Origin: Prorocentrum cordatum
Lineage: Eukaryota; Sar; Dinophyceae; Prorocentrales; Prorocentraceae
DNA: 64,000 nt
Assembly (NCBI GenBank): GCA_963575745.1
Contig: CAUYUJ010019090.1
Coordinates: 62,001-126,000 of the forward strand
Direction: 5' to 3'
How positions within the stretch are numbered: position 1 is the stretch's first letter; every line of letters starts with the position of its first letter. Below, in pieces: positions 22,380 to 32,573 of the stretch. The position numbers and the translations under genes are program-made. The notes beneath the pieces are model-generated. The model was not told the DNA's origin, made no database searches, and saw only the letters and a list, made by a program, of their open reading frames with translations.

Positions 22380-22772
22380 TACCTCGTAGAGCTCTTCGGC
22401 ATCGATGAGCTAGAGGAATTCCGGCGCGGGGTGGAGCTAGTTGGCCCAGCCGGCCGAGGCGGACAATGTGATAACTTTTGGGTGGTTTTGCAAAAATTTA
22501 AAAGATATTTGACCATTTATTTTGAGAGCAGATTTTTACGCCGAGCATTGAAATATAAACTCCTCTCTAACAGCAGCTCAGCTCTCTCGATGCATTTTTG
22601 CACGAGTTGACTTCCAGGAACTGAGCGAATATGAACATCGAAAAAATCGAATTTGAAAATTTTCGAAAAATCTCTATTTTTCACTCTGTGTCGATTCTCT
22701 GCGCTCTTACCAGTGTCAGGGGCTCTACGAGGTTCCCGGCGGTGACCAGGTTGACGGTTCACCGCCGGCGCC
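22380..22772 (+). mobile_element. D-unit with C box
   Basis: A plus-strand D-unit, GTGA/TCAC hairpin near 22735-22767. It is flanked by overlapping S-unit head sequence (about 31 nt, not identical), so it was either inserted between two S-units or made an unusually long duplication that has since diverged. Confidence 0.72.
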
Positions 22773-23724
22773 AGTTTTGTTTTCGAAATTCAACAATTCG
22801 TTAGAGCTCTAGTATTTTTTCCCGTGGTATTCGATCTTATTTCCGAAAAGCACTCCGGCGGGAACGGCCGTTTCGAGTCATCTTGATACGCGCTGTCGGT
22901 TTTCTCAAGATAACTCGAGCTTCAGGACAGCTACAGAGCTGGTAAGCACAGCTAATCGATTCAGAATGATTAGGCGCGTTTGCCTGTTGACGCAAGAGGT
23001 CTGAGTTCGGTCTGTTAGCCGAGCTAGGTCCGCAAACCTATTTGTATTATTCGAGTCATCTTGACAGGCGCTCTCGGTTTTCTGTACTTAACTCGAGCTG
23101 TCGGACAGTTACAGAGCTCATAGTCACAGAAGTCGATTTGGAATCATCAGGCGCGTTCGTCTGTTCAATGGAGGGCTCTGACTTCGGCCTGCTGCTCGAG
23201 CTGGGTTCGCGAAACTATTCGTATTGATCGAGTCATCTTGAGAAGTGCTCTTGGTTTTCTGCACTTAACTCGTGCTGGGGGATGGCTACAGGGCTGCTGG
23301 TCACAGAAATCGATTCGCAGACATCAGGCGCGTCTGTTTGTCTAACTTAGAGCTCGAAACTCGGTCTGCTGCTCGAACTAGGTCCGCGACACTATTATAT
23401 TATTCGAGTCATCCTGAGAGCTGCTGTCGGTTTTCTGTACTTAACTCGGGCTGTAGGGGGGCTGGAGGGCTGTTAATCACAGGAGTCGATTCGCAGACAT
23501 CAGACGCGTCCGCCTGTCGCATTCAGATGTCTGAACTCGGTTTGATACTCGAGCTGGGTTGCCAAACTATTCGTTTTTTTGTCAGAGTCATCTTGAGAGG
23601 TTTGAAATTGCCTGGGCTGAAAATCTAGTCGTTCTGTGGATTTTTTTCCACATTATATACTGTCAGGAAGCTCTACAAGTCCCCCGGCGGTAAGAAAGGT
23701 TGACGGTTTACCGCCGGCGCCCAG
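22773..23724 (+). mobile_element. S-unit
   Basis: A plus-strand S-unit starting inside the head (TTTTGTTTTCGAAATTC), with five sub-repeats and an intact H near 23685-23718. Confidence 0.72.
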
Positions 23725-24797
23725 TAATTCCGGCGCGCTGGAGAGCTAGTGACTCGTAGAGCTTCCCTAAGCTAGTTGCTGGAAGCTTAAGAGTAATTCC
23801 GGCGCGCTGGAGAGCTAGTCGGCAAGAAAAATCTCGACGGAACTTTTGCTGACTTTTGCTCGGTTCAAAATTTTGTTCTCGAAATTCAACCATTCGTTAG
23901 CGCTCTAGTATTTTTTCCCGTGATATGCGATCTTATTCGCGCTCGCCATCTTGATCTCAGCTCGATCGGGTGACTATTATTATCGAAAAGCACTGTAGCG
24001 GGATCGGCCGTTTCGAGTCATCTTGATACGCGCTGACGGTTTTCTGAACATAACTCGAGCTTTAGGACAGCTATAGAGCTGGCAAACACAGCTAATCGAT
24101 GTAGAATGATTAGGCACGTTCGCCTGTTGAATCCAGAGGTCTGAACTCGGTCTGTTAGCCGAGCTAGGTCCGCAAACCTATTCGTATTATTCGAGTCATT
24201 TTAACAGAAGCTCTCGGTTTTCTGTACTTAACTTAAGCTGTAGGACAGCTACAGAGCTGATATTTACAGAAATCGATTCAGAATCATCAGTTGCGTTTGT
24301 CTGTCGAATCCAGAGCTCTGAACTCGGTCTGTTGCCTGATCTAGAATCGCGAAACTATTCGTATTGGTCGAGTAACCTTGAGAAGTGCTCTCGATTTTCT
24401 TCACTCAACTCGCGCTAAGGAGGGCAAAAGTGCGTTTTGTCACAGGGATCGATTTCAAGACATCAGGCGCGTCCACCTGTCGAATCCAGAGCTCGGAACT
24501 CGGTCTGCTGCCCGAATCAGGTCTGCGAAACTACTGTATTGTTCGAGTAATCCTGAGAGGTGCTGTCGGTTTTCTGCACTTAACTCGGGCTGTAGGGGGG
24601 CTGCAGGGCTGGTAATGACAGGAGTCGATTCGGAGACATCAGACGCGTCCGCCTGTCGCATTCAGAGGTCAAAAAAATATTCACTATGAGTCGGAATGTT
24701 GGAAGGTACTGTCGGTTTTCTCAACATAAGTCGAGCTAGGAAGCTCTGCGAGTTTCCCGGCGGTAACCAAGGTTGACGGTTTACCGCCGGCGCCCAG
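23725..24797 (+). mobile_element. S-unit with nested B and duplicated start box
   Basis: The start box AATTCCGGCGCGCTGGAGAG occurs at about 23726 and again after a B module at about 23796, so a B-bearing S start sits within another S start. The unit then runs to an intact H near 24757-24790. Confidence 0.72.
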
Positions 24798-25928
24798 TTG
24801 ACAAGAAAAATCTCGACGGAACTTTTGCTGACTTTTGGTCGGTTGAAAATTTTGTTCTCGAAATTCAACCATTCGTTTGAGCTCTAGTATTTTTTCCCGT
24901 AATATTCGATCTTATTCCCGCTCGCCATCTTGATCTCAGCTCGATCGGGTGAATATTACTATCAAAAAGCACTGTGGCGGGATCGGCCGTTTTGAGTCAT
25001 CTTGATACGCGCTGACGGTTTTCTGCACATAACTCGAGCTTTAGGACAGCTACAGAGCTGGTAAGCACAGCTAATCGATGTAGAATGATTAGGCGCGTTC
25101 GCCTGTTGAAGCCAGAGGTCTGAACTCGGCCTGTTAGCCGAGCTAGATTCGCAAACCTATTCGTATTATTCGAGGCATCTTGACAGAAACTCTCGGTTTT
25201 ATGTACTTAACTCGAGCTGTAGGACAGCTACAGAGTTGATATTTACAGAACCCGATCCAGAATCATCAGTTGCGTTTGTCTGTCGAATCCAGAGCTCTGA
25301 ACTCAGTCTGCTGCCCGATCTGGAATCGCAGAACTATTCGTATTGGTCGAGTCATCTTGAGAAGTGCTCTCGGTTTTCTTTACTCGCGCTGAGCGGGGCT
25401 ACAGTGCTGGTAGTCAGAGGAATCGATTTCAAGACATCAGCCGCATCCGTCTGTCGAATCCAGAGCTCTGAACTCGGTCCGCTGCCTGATCTGGAATCGC
25501 AAAACTATTCGTATTGGTCGAGTCATCTTGAGAAGTGCTCTCGGTTTTCTTCACTCAATTCGCGCTGAGGGGGGCTACAGTGCTGGTCGTCACAGGAATC
25601 GATTTCAAGACATCAGGTGCGTTCGCCTGTCGAATCCAGAGCTCGGAACTCGGTCTGCTGCCCGAATTAGGTCTGCGAGTCATCCTGAGAGGTGCTGTCG
25701 GTTTTCTGCACTTAACTCGGGCTGTAGGGGGGCTGCAGGGCTGGTAATGACAGGAGTCGATTCGCAGACACCAGACGCGTTCGTCTGTCGCATTCAGAAG
25801 TCAAAACATATTCACTATAAGTCGGAATGTTGGTAGGTGCTGTCGGTTTTCTCAACTTAAGTCGAGCTAGGAAGCTCTACGAGTTTCCCGGCGGTAACCA
25901 AGGTTGACGGTTTACCGCCGGCGCCTAG
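24798..25928 (+). mobile_element. S-unit
   Basis: A plus-strand S-unit with an extra sub-repeat copy (the GAACTCAGTC/GAACTCGGTC blocks near 25290 and 25466 are near-identical). It ends GCGCCTAG before T, one base from the usual GCGCCCAG. Confidence 0.74.
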
Positions 25929-26040
25929 TTCCGGCGCGCTGGAGAGCTAGTTGGCTCGAAAAATCTCGACGGAACTTTTGCTGACTTTTGGTCAGTTGAA
26001 AATTTCGTTCTCAAAATTCAACAATTCGTTTGAGCCCTAG
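25929..26040 (+). repeat. S-unit head fragment
   Basis: The first 110 nt of an S-unit head, stopping at GAGCCCTAG where the next S-unit with B begins. Confidence 0.65.
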
Positions 26041-27055
26041 TGACTCGTAGAGCTTCCCTGAGCTAGTTGCTGGAAGCTTAAGAGTAATTCCGGCGCGCTG
26101 GAGAGCTAGTTGGCAAGAAAAATCTCGACGGAACTTTTGCTGACTTTTGGTCGGTTGAAAATTTTGTTCTCGAAATTCAACAATTCGTTTGAGCTCTAGT
26201 ATTTTTTTCCCGTGATATTCGATCTCATTCCCGCTCGCCATCTTGATCTCAGCTCGATCGGGTGAATATTACTATCAAAAAGCACTGTGGTGGGATCGGC
26301 CGTTTCGAGTCATCTTGATACGCGCTGACGGTTTTCTGCACATAACTCGAGCTTTAGGACAGCTACAGAGCTGGTAAGCACAGCTAATCGATGTAGAATG
26401 ATTAGGCGCGTTCGCCTCTTGAATCCAGATGTCTGAACTCAGTCTGTTGGCCGAGCTAGGTCCGCAAACCTATTCGTATTATTCGAGTCATCTTGACAGG
26501 AACTCTTGGTTTTATTGTAATTAACTCGAGCTGTAGGACAGCTATAGAGCTGATATTTAGAGAAACCGATTGAGAATGATCAGTTGCGTTTGTCTGTCAA
26601 ATCCAGAGCTCTGAACTCGGCCTGCTGCCCGATCTAGAATCGCGAAATTATTCGTATTGATTGAGTCATCTTGAGAAATGTTCTCGGTTTTCTTCACTCA
26701 ACTCGCGCTGAGGGGGGCTACAGTGCTTGTTGTCACAGGAACCGATTTGAAGACATCAGGCGCGTCGGCCTGTCGAATCCAGGGCTCGGAACTCGGTCTG
26801 CTGCCCGAATCAGGTCTGCGAAACTACTGTATTGTTCGAGTCATCCTGAGGGGTGCTGTCGGTTTTCTGCACTTAACTCGGGCTGTAGGGGGGCTGCAGG
26901 GCTGGTAATGACAGGAGTCGATTCGCAGACATCAGACGCGTCCGCTGTCGCATTCAGAGGTCAAGCAATATTGACTATAAATCAGAATGTTGGTAGGTGC
27001 TGTCGGTTTTCTCAACTTAAGTCGAGCTAGGAAGCTCTACGAGTCTCCCGGCGGT
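26041..27055 (+). mobile_element. S-unit split by LINE-1
   Basis: A plus-strand S-unit with B. Its sequence stops within H after CCCGGCGGT at 27055 and resumes at 32856 with AACCAAGGTTGACGG. The two pieces together give exactly the hairpin found in neighbouring S-units. Confidence 0.8.
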
Positions 27056-27173
27056 CTCCTGGCTCAAGCAACGTGTCGGCTCAAGGTCGCGGACCCGCTG
27101 GCTTTGTCCTGCCTGGGCTACCTCCGCCAAGGCCAGCGGTAGTGATCAGCAGAGCCTGTAGTGCATATCGTAA

Positions 27174-28583
27174 TTCTTCGTGCAAGTATTTGGGACCACG
27201 TCGTACGACACACCCGAGTCGAGGCAAGCTTTGTTGGAAGCAATTGGATTGGGGCGTTGGAGCGAAACAGTTGCTCAGTGGCATCAGAATACAAGTCAAG
27301 ATCTTGACTGCCCATTTACACCCCGTGAGGATCGTGTGGATCATTTCGACTACTTGGATCAATTTGAACCTTGGGACGCTGCTGATTTAAGATCTTTGGA
27401 GCGTGCATCAGGAAAACGACAGCGTGAGGACGACAAAGCATTTCTAAACAAGTGGGGAGTTCCATCACAGATTTCAGAAGTAATAATGTTGGGTGCATCC
27501 TCTTCGGTTGATGCAAATATGAACGCTGCTGTGGACACAAATAAAGAGAACAAGAGACCGAGGAATGGAGGTGATATTCAAAAACAACGTGAGGAGATGA
27601 TAAAAACTGCCACCACTGGGTTTGAGCGTTTCGTGATGGATCATTTCTTCAAAGCAGAGGATAGTAAGGAGGAGATTTTACAGACCATTCAGAACACAAA
27701 TAATCATATCAAATCCGTGGAGATTACACTGCAGAAGCACGATGACAGAGCTAATAAGATGGAGGAAAGGATGAAGAAGTTTGAAGAGGCCCTTCGTCAG
27801 GTACATAATGGAAGTGGTGCTGGATCAGATGTTTCTCGTACTACGGCTGGTGGAGGTAATGGAGGCGGCGGGCCGCCTGGCTTATCTTCCAGCTCGCGTT
27901 TCCAGGATTTCAGACCGACATACATTGAGTTGAAGGGGTGGGTGACGAATTGGTCAGATCATGGCGCGCGGGCAGAGCAACTCTTAACGTGGAGTGATTG
28001 CCAAAAACTTATCGACAATTGCTTGGAGCGATGCAACCAACTCGAGAAGGATGCAGTTGATCGTGAAACAACTGAGCGTATCAATTCGGGCAGGTATATG
28101 TTTGGCAGTGTCAAGATCAGTTTCAAACCCAATACGAGTAGGGACCTGCTTTGGACGATTAAAAAGAAGTGGGATGCAATCATTAAGAATACGGTTGATG
28201 GGCACAGTGGTTTGCCTTTACCCACAGTCTTGGTAGAGGGCCTTGCGATTCAGTTTCCAGGATCAAATCTACGTGTTCAAATCGAGTGCGCACCTTGGAA
28301 AAGGGATCACGTTAAAGCTGTGGCGAGGTTTTGCGGAGCTTTCAGAACGATGACGCAACAGCACGCTCAGATCGAAGTGAGAGGAGAAATTGGACCACCG
28401 CGATCATTGATATGGACCGTCGCCAAGGGTGCTATGCGTCCCATCAATATTGCAACATTCACTTCAGCTCGTAATACTTGGGAGTTGCATGAGCATCAGT
28501 GGCAGCAGGTTGTCAGCGCATTTCCTACGGTGGCGGCTGTCACTAAGCAGATGCTAGAAAGTGAGGTCAACAGACGCCAATGA
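27174..28583 (+). CDS. LINE-1 ORF1, RNA-binding-type protein
   Basis: The frame opens after TAA at 27171 and ends at TGA 28581-28583. The first ATG is at 27486. The pre-ATG part still looks coding: it carries WDAADLRSLERASGKR, comparable with motifs at the same place in LINE-2 and LINE-3. From the ATG, a basic segment (KENKRPR) comes first. A charged heptad-rich stretch at about 27700-27800 is likely a coiled coil, followed by a Gly/Ser linker. A C-terminal domain with FRPTYIELKGWV, a GSVKISFKP strand and IECAPWKRDHVK matches LINE-2 ORF1 (FKPGWISLQGWT, VETAPWKVQQIQ). ORF1 proteins of LINEs typically bind element RNA. I infer that role from layout; no zinc knuckle is seen. Start site uncertain. 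Confidence 0.8.
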   Translation, partial: FFVQVFGTTSYDTPESRQALLEAIGLGRWSETVAQWHQNTSQDLDCPFTPREDRVDHFDYLDQFEPWDAADLRSLERASGKRQREDDKAFLNKWGVPSQISEVIMLGASSSVDANMNAAVDTNKENKRPRNGGDIQKQREEMIKTATTGFERFVMDHFFKAEDSKEEILQTIQNTNNHIKSVEITLQKHDDRANKMEERMKKFEEALRQVHNGSGAGSDVSRTTAGGGNGGGGPPGLSSSSRFQDFRPTYIELKGWVTNWSDHGARAEQLLTWSDCQKLIDNCLERCNQLEKDAVDRETTERINSGRYMFGSVKISFKPNTSRDLLWTIKKKWDAIIKNTVDGHSGLPLPTVLVEGLAIQFPGSNLRVQIECAPWKRDHVKAVARFCGAFRTMTQQHAQIEVRGEIGPPRSLIWTVAKGAMRPINIATFTSARNTWELHEHQWQQVVSAFPTVAAVTKQMLESEVNRRQ

Positions 28584-31500
28584 CAAAAACGATATTGGAG
28601 TAAGGGACTTCGTATCGGAACATGGAATGTGGGTAATTCGGGTGTTTCCAACTCACGTGGGACCGAGGTTCTAACATCTCTGAGGAAGATAGGAGCCTCT
28701 TCAATTTTCGGTTTGCAAGAGTGTGAGTTCTTTGACTCAGCTGAATTAGATAGACTCGGTTGGCATTTTAAACTTTCCAGGGATAGACGTGCAGGCTTGT
28801 TGTATGCCCATGGGTGGGCCCAACTCCTGCGCGAATGCGTTACAGACTGCGATAGATTTGTCTTGGGTGTGTTTGGAACGGAGGCGTCTCAGGTGATCAT
28901 AGGTTCAGCTTATTTTCCACATCATGATCGTGATCAGTGTGATCTTGAATCGGCAGAAATGCTGGGGGAGTTGGAGGGTCAGATCCGTCTCTTGAAGCAG
29001 AAATATCGTCAGGCCAGCTTTTGTTTGCTTGCGGATGCCAATGTTGAGTTGCCACCACTTGTTCAGCTTGAGGTTGCAGGTCAGGGTTATGCTGCCACTG
29101 GGACGGGTACGAAATCATGGAGGAGGACGGGATCTGAGGGGAAGGCGGAGAGGGAGAGGAAGGATAGGAGGCAGATATTGACGGATAACCTGCTGACCTT
29201 TATGCAGACTTGGGGCTTGATAGCTGCCAACACCTTCGACCGTCGTCGCCCGACCTGGGAGCCCTGGGGACAAGAGCGAAATCGTTCTCGGACTAGATCG
29301 ATGAGGAGAGTCTTAGACTATGTGATGGTTCCGATGGGGTGGGAGGTGCAGGAGTGTAAGATTGATTTCAAGTATCGCAGCGGAGGAACTCATAATCGTA
29401 GTAGACTTGCTGATCATGCTCTAGTTATATGCACAGTACGACGGCCCAGTCCTGGCAGGACTGATTGGACAGTCGAGCGTGTGCATAGGGAACCTTCTTT
29501 GGTGGGATGGCGGGCTCAGACGTATGCAGACGAGATGATAGGGAGGGAAAGGGTTGACCTCGAGTTTTGCGGTGCCGTGTTTGCTGGATGTGGTTCCCCT
29601 CCAGCTGCGTCGACACGACCACAGGACGTGACAGAGACCGCTCCTGTCATTTTGAAAGCATTTACGCAGGAGGATGTGGATTACTCCGCGGCCTCTGCTG
29701 CCCGGCCTCGGGCGCCTACTCGCCCGCCCGAGCTCGCGCGTCTCGAAGAGCGGATTCGGTCCCTTCAGAATGGTCCAGAGAAAAAGAGACTCAGAGCAGC
29801 TGCCAATGTTTGGAGGAGACAGTATCGGCGTGATCTTCTTGAATGGGCTGTGCCCCCGACTCGTCGTAATATCCGACATCGTATCAAACATGTGGTGGTA
29901 GATGGATGGGAGACGGAGGATAGATATATCTTGAAGGAGAAGTTGGAGGAGCATGTTAAGGGGAAGGTCACATCACAGCGTAGGAGGGAGGAGAACAGCA
30001 ACTTGATGGAGGAAATCAGGAGGAAGGCGGAGGAGGAGATCAAGGGTGGCCAGATCGTTCGAAGTATTACGATGTCGATATGTTGTGCAGCGAGGGCTCG
30101 TCTTCGAACGCGACGGGCAACAGGACCTGATCGCGTACCTTGTGAAATGCTCAAGCTTCTCCCATGGTGCACACTTCGGCATATCCAACAGATCTTCGAC
30201 TCTCTCTTGAGGTTGGCTGTCCAGTATCCTGTTCGATGGAGGGATATTCTTATTGCATATATGCCTAAACTAAAGGGGATCACGAACTTGGCGGATGCTC
30301 GACTCTTGTGCTTACAGAATAGCATAACTCGCTGGTTCTCAGCGTGCGTGGTCATCCTGGTTGAGCAGCATGTGGAGGCGTCTAAGCTATTTCATCCTCT
30401 GGGCCTCTATGGGTTCCGCCAGGGTCACAGCACATCTCATATCACGAGTAGCCTTACTAATATGTGTATGCACGGGGACAGGTGGGGAAAGCGTGAGTGT
30501 CTGTACGTTGCGGACATGGACATATACCAGGCCTTTGACAACTGCACGATACAGAACGTTCATAAGGGTCTTGAGCATGCACGTGTCCCTGCGTATTTAC
30601 AGCACGCGTTTCTGGATCCGTTATCGCACAACACGGGCTGCCTCTACTATGACGGGTTGGAGATTGATAACATCCAGTGGGACACCTGTATTAGGACTGG
30701 AGGCCCAGAAGGGCCCTTGGGCTTTAACCTCATTATTGCTGCCATGTGGGGTGATGTTATTCATAATTGGGACGTTCAGGGCCTGGGGTATGCGGTAGAT
30801 TTCGGTACGGAGCATCGGTCGGTGGTGAATCATTTTATCTGGGCAGATAACGTGTACCTCGTCAGCCGTAGCCGTGAGGAGCTTACTCGAATGGTAAGAG
30901 ACTTGACACTTCCACTCTACAACTTCTCGATGCGATGGAAACCCACATCGCTGAAGTACATGGTGTGCGGAGCTCCTGCTGTCTTGGATGAGGACGGCAA
31001 TATTCCACGTTCGATGGATCTGAAAATACCGATTTTCTCTGATGCATGCGGTGGGAAGAATGCAGTGCAGCAGATTGATGAGTTATGTTATCGTCGAGTC
31101 GTTTCTATGGACGTACTGGGCACGCAGCTGCATAGTGAATATAACTGTTCTGTACATCGTGATGTGTCTTTTCGCCTAGACTGTGCTCGCCGTGCATTTT
31201 ACTCCCAGGCAGGGTATTTCAGGTCGCATTGTATCCCTCTCAAGGATAAGCTTCGGAGATACCAGGATAGAGTCCAGAGCCTGGCTCTGTGCGGTATGGA
31301 GACCACCACTGCAGATTCTTATACTCTTTCGTTTCTCCATTCCTTCGAAGGGAAGTGCCTGAAGATGATGATCTCGTCTCGGAAAGGGCCGACGGAAACG
31401 GAGCAAGCTTATCAGGAAAGGAGATATCATGTTGCACGGGATCGTTTCTTGAAGGCTGGGTACTCCTCTCTCGTCCAGCGTTATCTGATGTTGCACTGGA

Positions 31501-32573
31501 ATTTCGCAAAGGATATTGCAAGTTTCGCAAATGGCATGATTGTTGAGAAAGTGATCGACTTGAAGGCGGCGGAGAGGACATGGCGCGATTCCCGTATGGC
31601 GTGTTTATGTTTTGGACCGTACACAGACCGCACTCGCACACTTATGAGTGAGACGATGAGACACTTTGGCAACTGGTCGGAGGCTTCTTCTCACAAGCGT
31701 CGCTGTCGAGGGACGGAGAGTATTGGCCAGAGATCATGGCAACATACATTAGCTGAGTTTTTCGGAGATGATTGGTGGATTCAGTTCACAGGTTCCCAGC
31801 TTGGATTTATGCAATATGTCACGCACCTTTGTACTCAGAGCATGCTTCGATGTTTCCAGGAGGTGTCGACGTGTGGACCTGTGAGTTCGCCCGCATATTT
31901 GGCGCCCTCAGAGCATGGTGAAATTCAGGTGAGCACGGATGATAGTCCGATGGCTGCTGAGAAACTTGCAAAGCGCATCGCCCTTCATAACATGAAAGCT
32001 ACTCGTTGGAACCTGGAGGCCCCTGGAATCCCTCTGGAGGTGGTGGGTGACTCGCTCCTCGTGGTTAGCTGGGCTACGGGACGGTGGCGTGCAGATAATA
32101 GATCATATGCTGATAGAATATCAAAAATAATCAATACGCTTGATGGGCTTTGTAGCAGCTATAATATACGACCTCCAGCGCCGGGGATGGATCTAATTCG
32201 TCATGATTTTCGGGAGTGGAATACTCGAGCCGACGTCCTTACACACCAGGCCCGAGAGGGCCAGATATTTAGTTCAGAATGTAGTCCGTATACACATGAT
32301 TATGAGACAGAATTTTACGTTGCTGCTGCTATTCGGGCTGGTTTCGATGGCGGCGTGTCGTCTGAGGGATGTGGGTGCGGTTGCTGGATAGACATAGGCC
32401 TCAAACCACGGTATTGGGATCGACGGGACCCCGCTCAGCTGATATGGAAGTCAGTTTTTGAGAGGGCTTGGCTTATTTCTCCAACTACAACTGTTACTGA
32501 TACAGAACTCAGTGCTTTGGAGTGCATCGTGACTGCGCTCCCACAGGCAGCTCTATGGTTACCACAGACTTGA
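28584..32573 (+). CDS. LINE-1 ORF2: endonuclease, reverse transcriptase, RNase H
   Basis: The frame is continuous with ORF1 and begins right after its TGA (counted as residue 1). There is no in-frame ATG before residue 126, although the endonuclease motif TWNV is at 13-16. Endonuclease residues seen: LQECE (E46), LLADANVE (D151, N153), VLDY (D245), LADH (D277, H278). Reverse transcriptase: RATGPDRVP, LYGFRQGHSTSH, ADMDIYQAFDN (motif A, D646), GGPEGPLGFN (motif B), FIWADN at 752-756 in place of YxDD, then RWKPTSLKYM. The C-terminal RNase H has swapped halves: VVGDSLLVVSW (about 1153) and REWNTRADVLT (about 1210) precede GFDGGVSSEGCGCGCW (about 1252) and TVTDTELSALE (about 1303). The frame ends TGA directly followed by TAG. 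It would nick DNA and reverse transcribe the element RNA. Confidence 0.9.
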   Translation, partial: QKRYWSKGLRIGTWNVGNSGVSNSRGTEVLTSLRKIGASSIFGLQECEFFDSAELDRLGWHFKLSRDRRAGLLYAHGWAQLLRECVTDCDRFVLGVFGTEASQVIIGSAYFPHHDRDQCDLESAEMLGELEGQIRLLKQKYRQASFCLLADANVELPPLVQLEVAGQGYAATGTGTKSWRRTGSEGKAERERKDRRQILTDNLLTFMQTWGLIAANTFDRRRPTWEPWGQERNRSRTRSMRRVLDYVMVPMGWEVQECKIDFKYRSGGTHNRSRLADHALVICTVRRPSPGRTDWTVERVHREPSLVGWRAQTYADEMIGRERVDLEFCGAVFAGCGSPPAASTRPQDVTETAPVILKAFTQEDVDYSAASAARPRAPTRPPELARLEERIRSLQNGPEKKRLRAAANVWRRQYRRDLLEWAVPPTRRNIRHRIKHVVVDGWETEDRYILKEKLEEHVKGKVTSQRRREENSNLMEEIRRKAEEEIKGGQIVRSITMSICCAARARLRTRRATGPDRVPCEMLKLLPWCTLRHIQQIFDSLLRLAVQYPVRWRDILIAYMPKLKGITNLADARLLCLQNSITRWFSACVVILVEQHVEASKLFHPLGLYGFRQGHSTSHITSSLTNMCMHGDRWGKRECLYVADMDIYQAFDNCTIQNVHKGLEHARVPAYLQHAFLDPLSHNTGCLYYDGLEIDNIQWDTCIRTGGPEGPLGFNLIIAAMWGDVIHNWDVQGLGYAVDFGTEHRSVVNHFIWADNVYLVSRSREELTRMVRDLTLPLYNFSMRWKPTSLKYMVCGAPAVLDEDGNIPRSMDLKIPIFSDACGGKNAVQQIDELCYRRVVSMDVLGTQLHSEYNCSVHRDVSFRLDCARRAFYSQAGYFRSHCIPLKDKLRRYQDRVQSLALCGMETTTADSYTLSFLHSFEGKCLKMMISSRKGPTETEQAYQERRYHVARDRFLKAGYSSLVQRYLMLHWNFAKDIASFANGMIVEKVIDLKAAERTWRDSRMACLCFGPYTDRTRTLMSETMRHFGNWSEASSHKRRCRGTESIGQRSWQHTLAEFFGDDWWIQFTGSQLGFMQYVTHLCTQSMLRCFQEVSTCGPVSSPAYLAPSEHGEIQVSTDDSPMAAEKLAKRIALHNMKATRWNLEAPGIPLEVVGDSLLVVSWATGRWRADNRSYADRISKIINTLDGLCSSYNIRPPAPGMDLIRHDFREWNTRADVLTHQAREGQIFSSECSPYTHDYETEFYVAAAIRAGFDGGVSSEGCGCGCWIDIGLKPRYWDRRDPAQLIWKSVFERAWLISPTTTVTDTELSALECIVTALPQAALWLPQT

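Noticed and set aside
22349-22810. 31-bp target-site duplication around the D-unit at 22380-22772
   Set aside because: The two flanking S-head copies differ at several bases and continue differently. Two adjacent S-units with D between them explains this equally well, and four other D or S insertions show no duplication.
28897-29118. Reverse-strand ORFs within the LINE coding regions
   Set aside because: They are antisense shadows of the real ORF1 and ORF2 frames, with no domain of their own.
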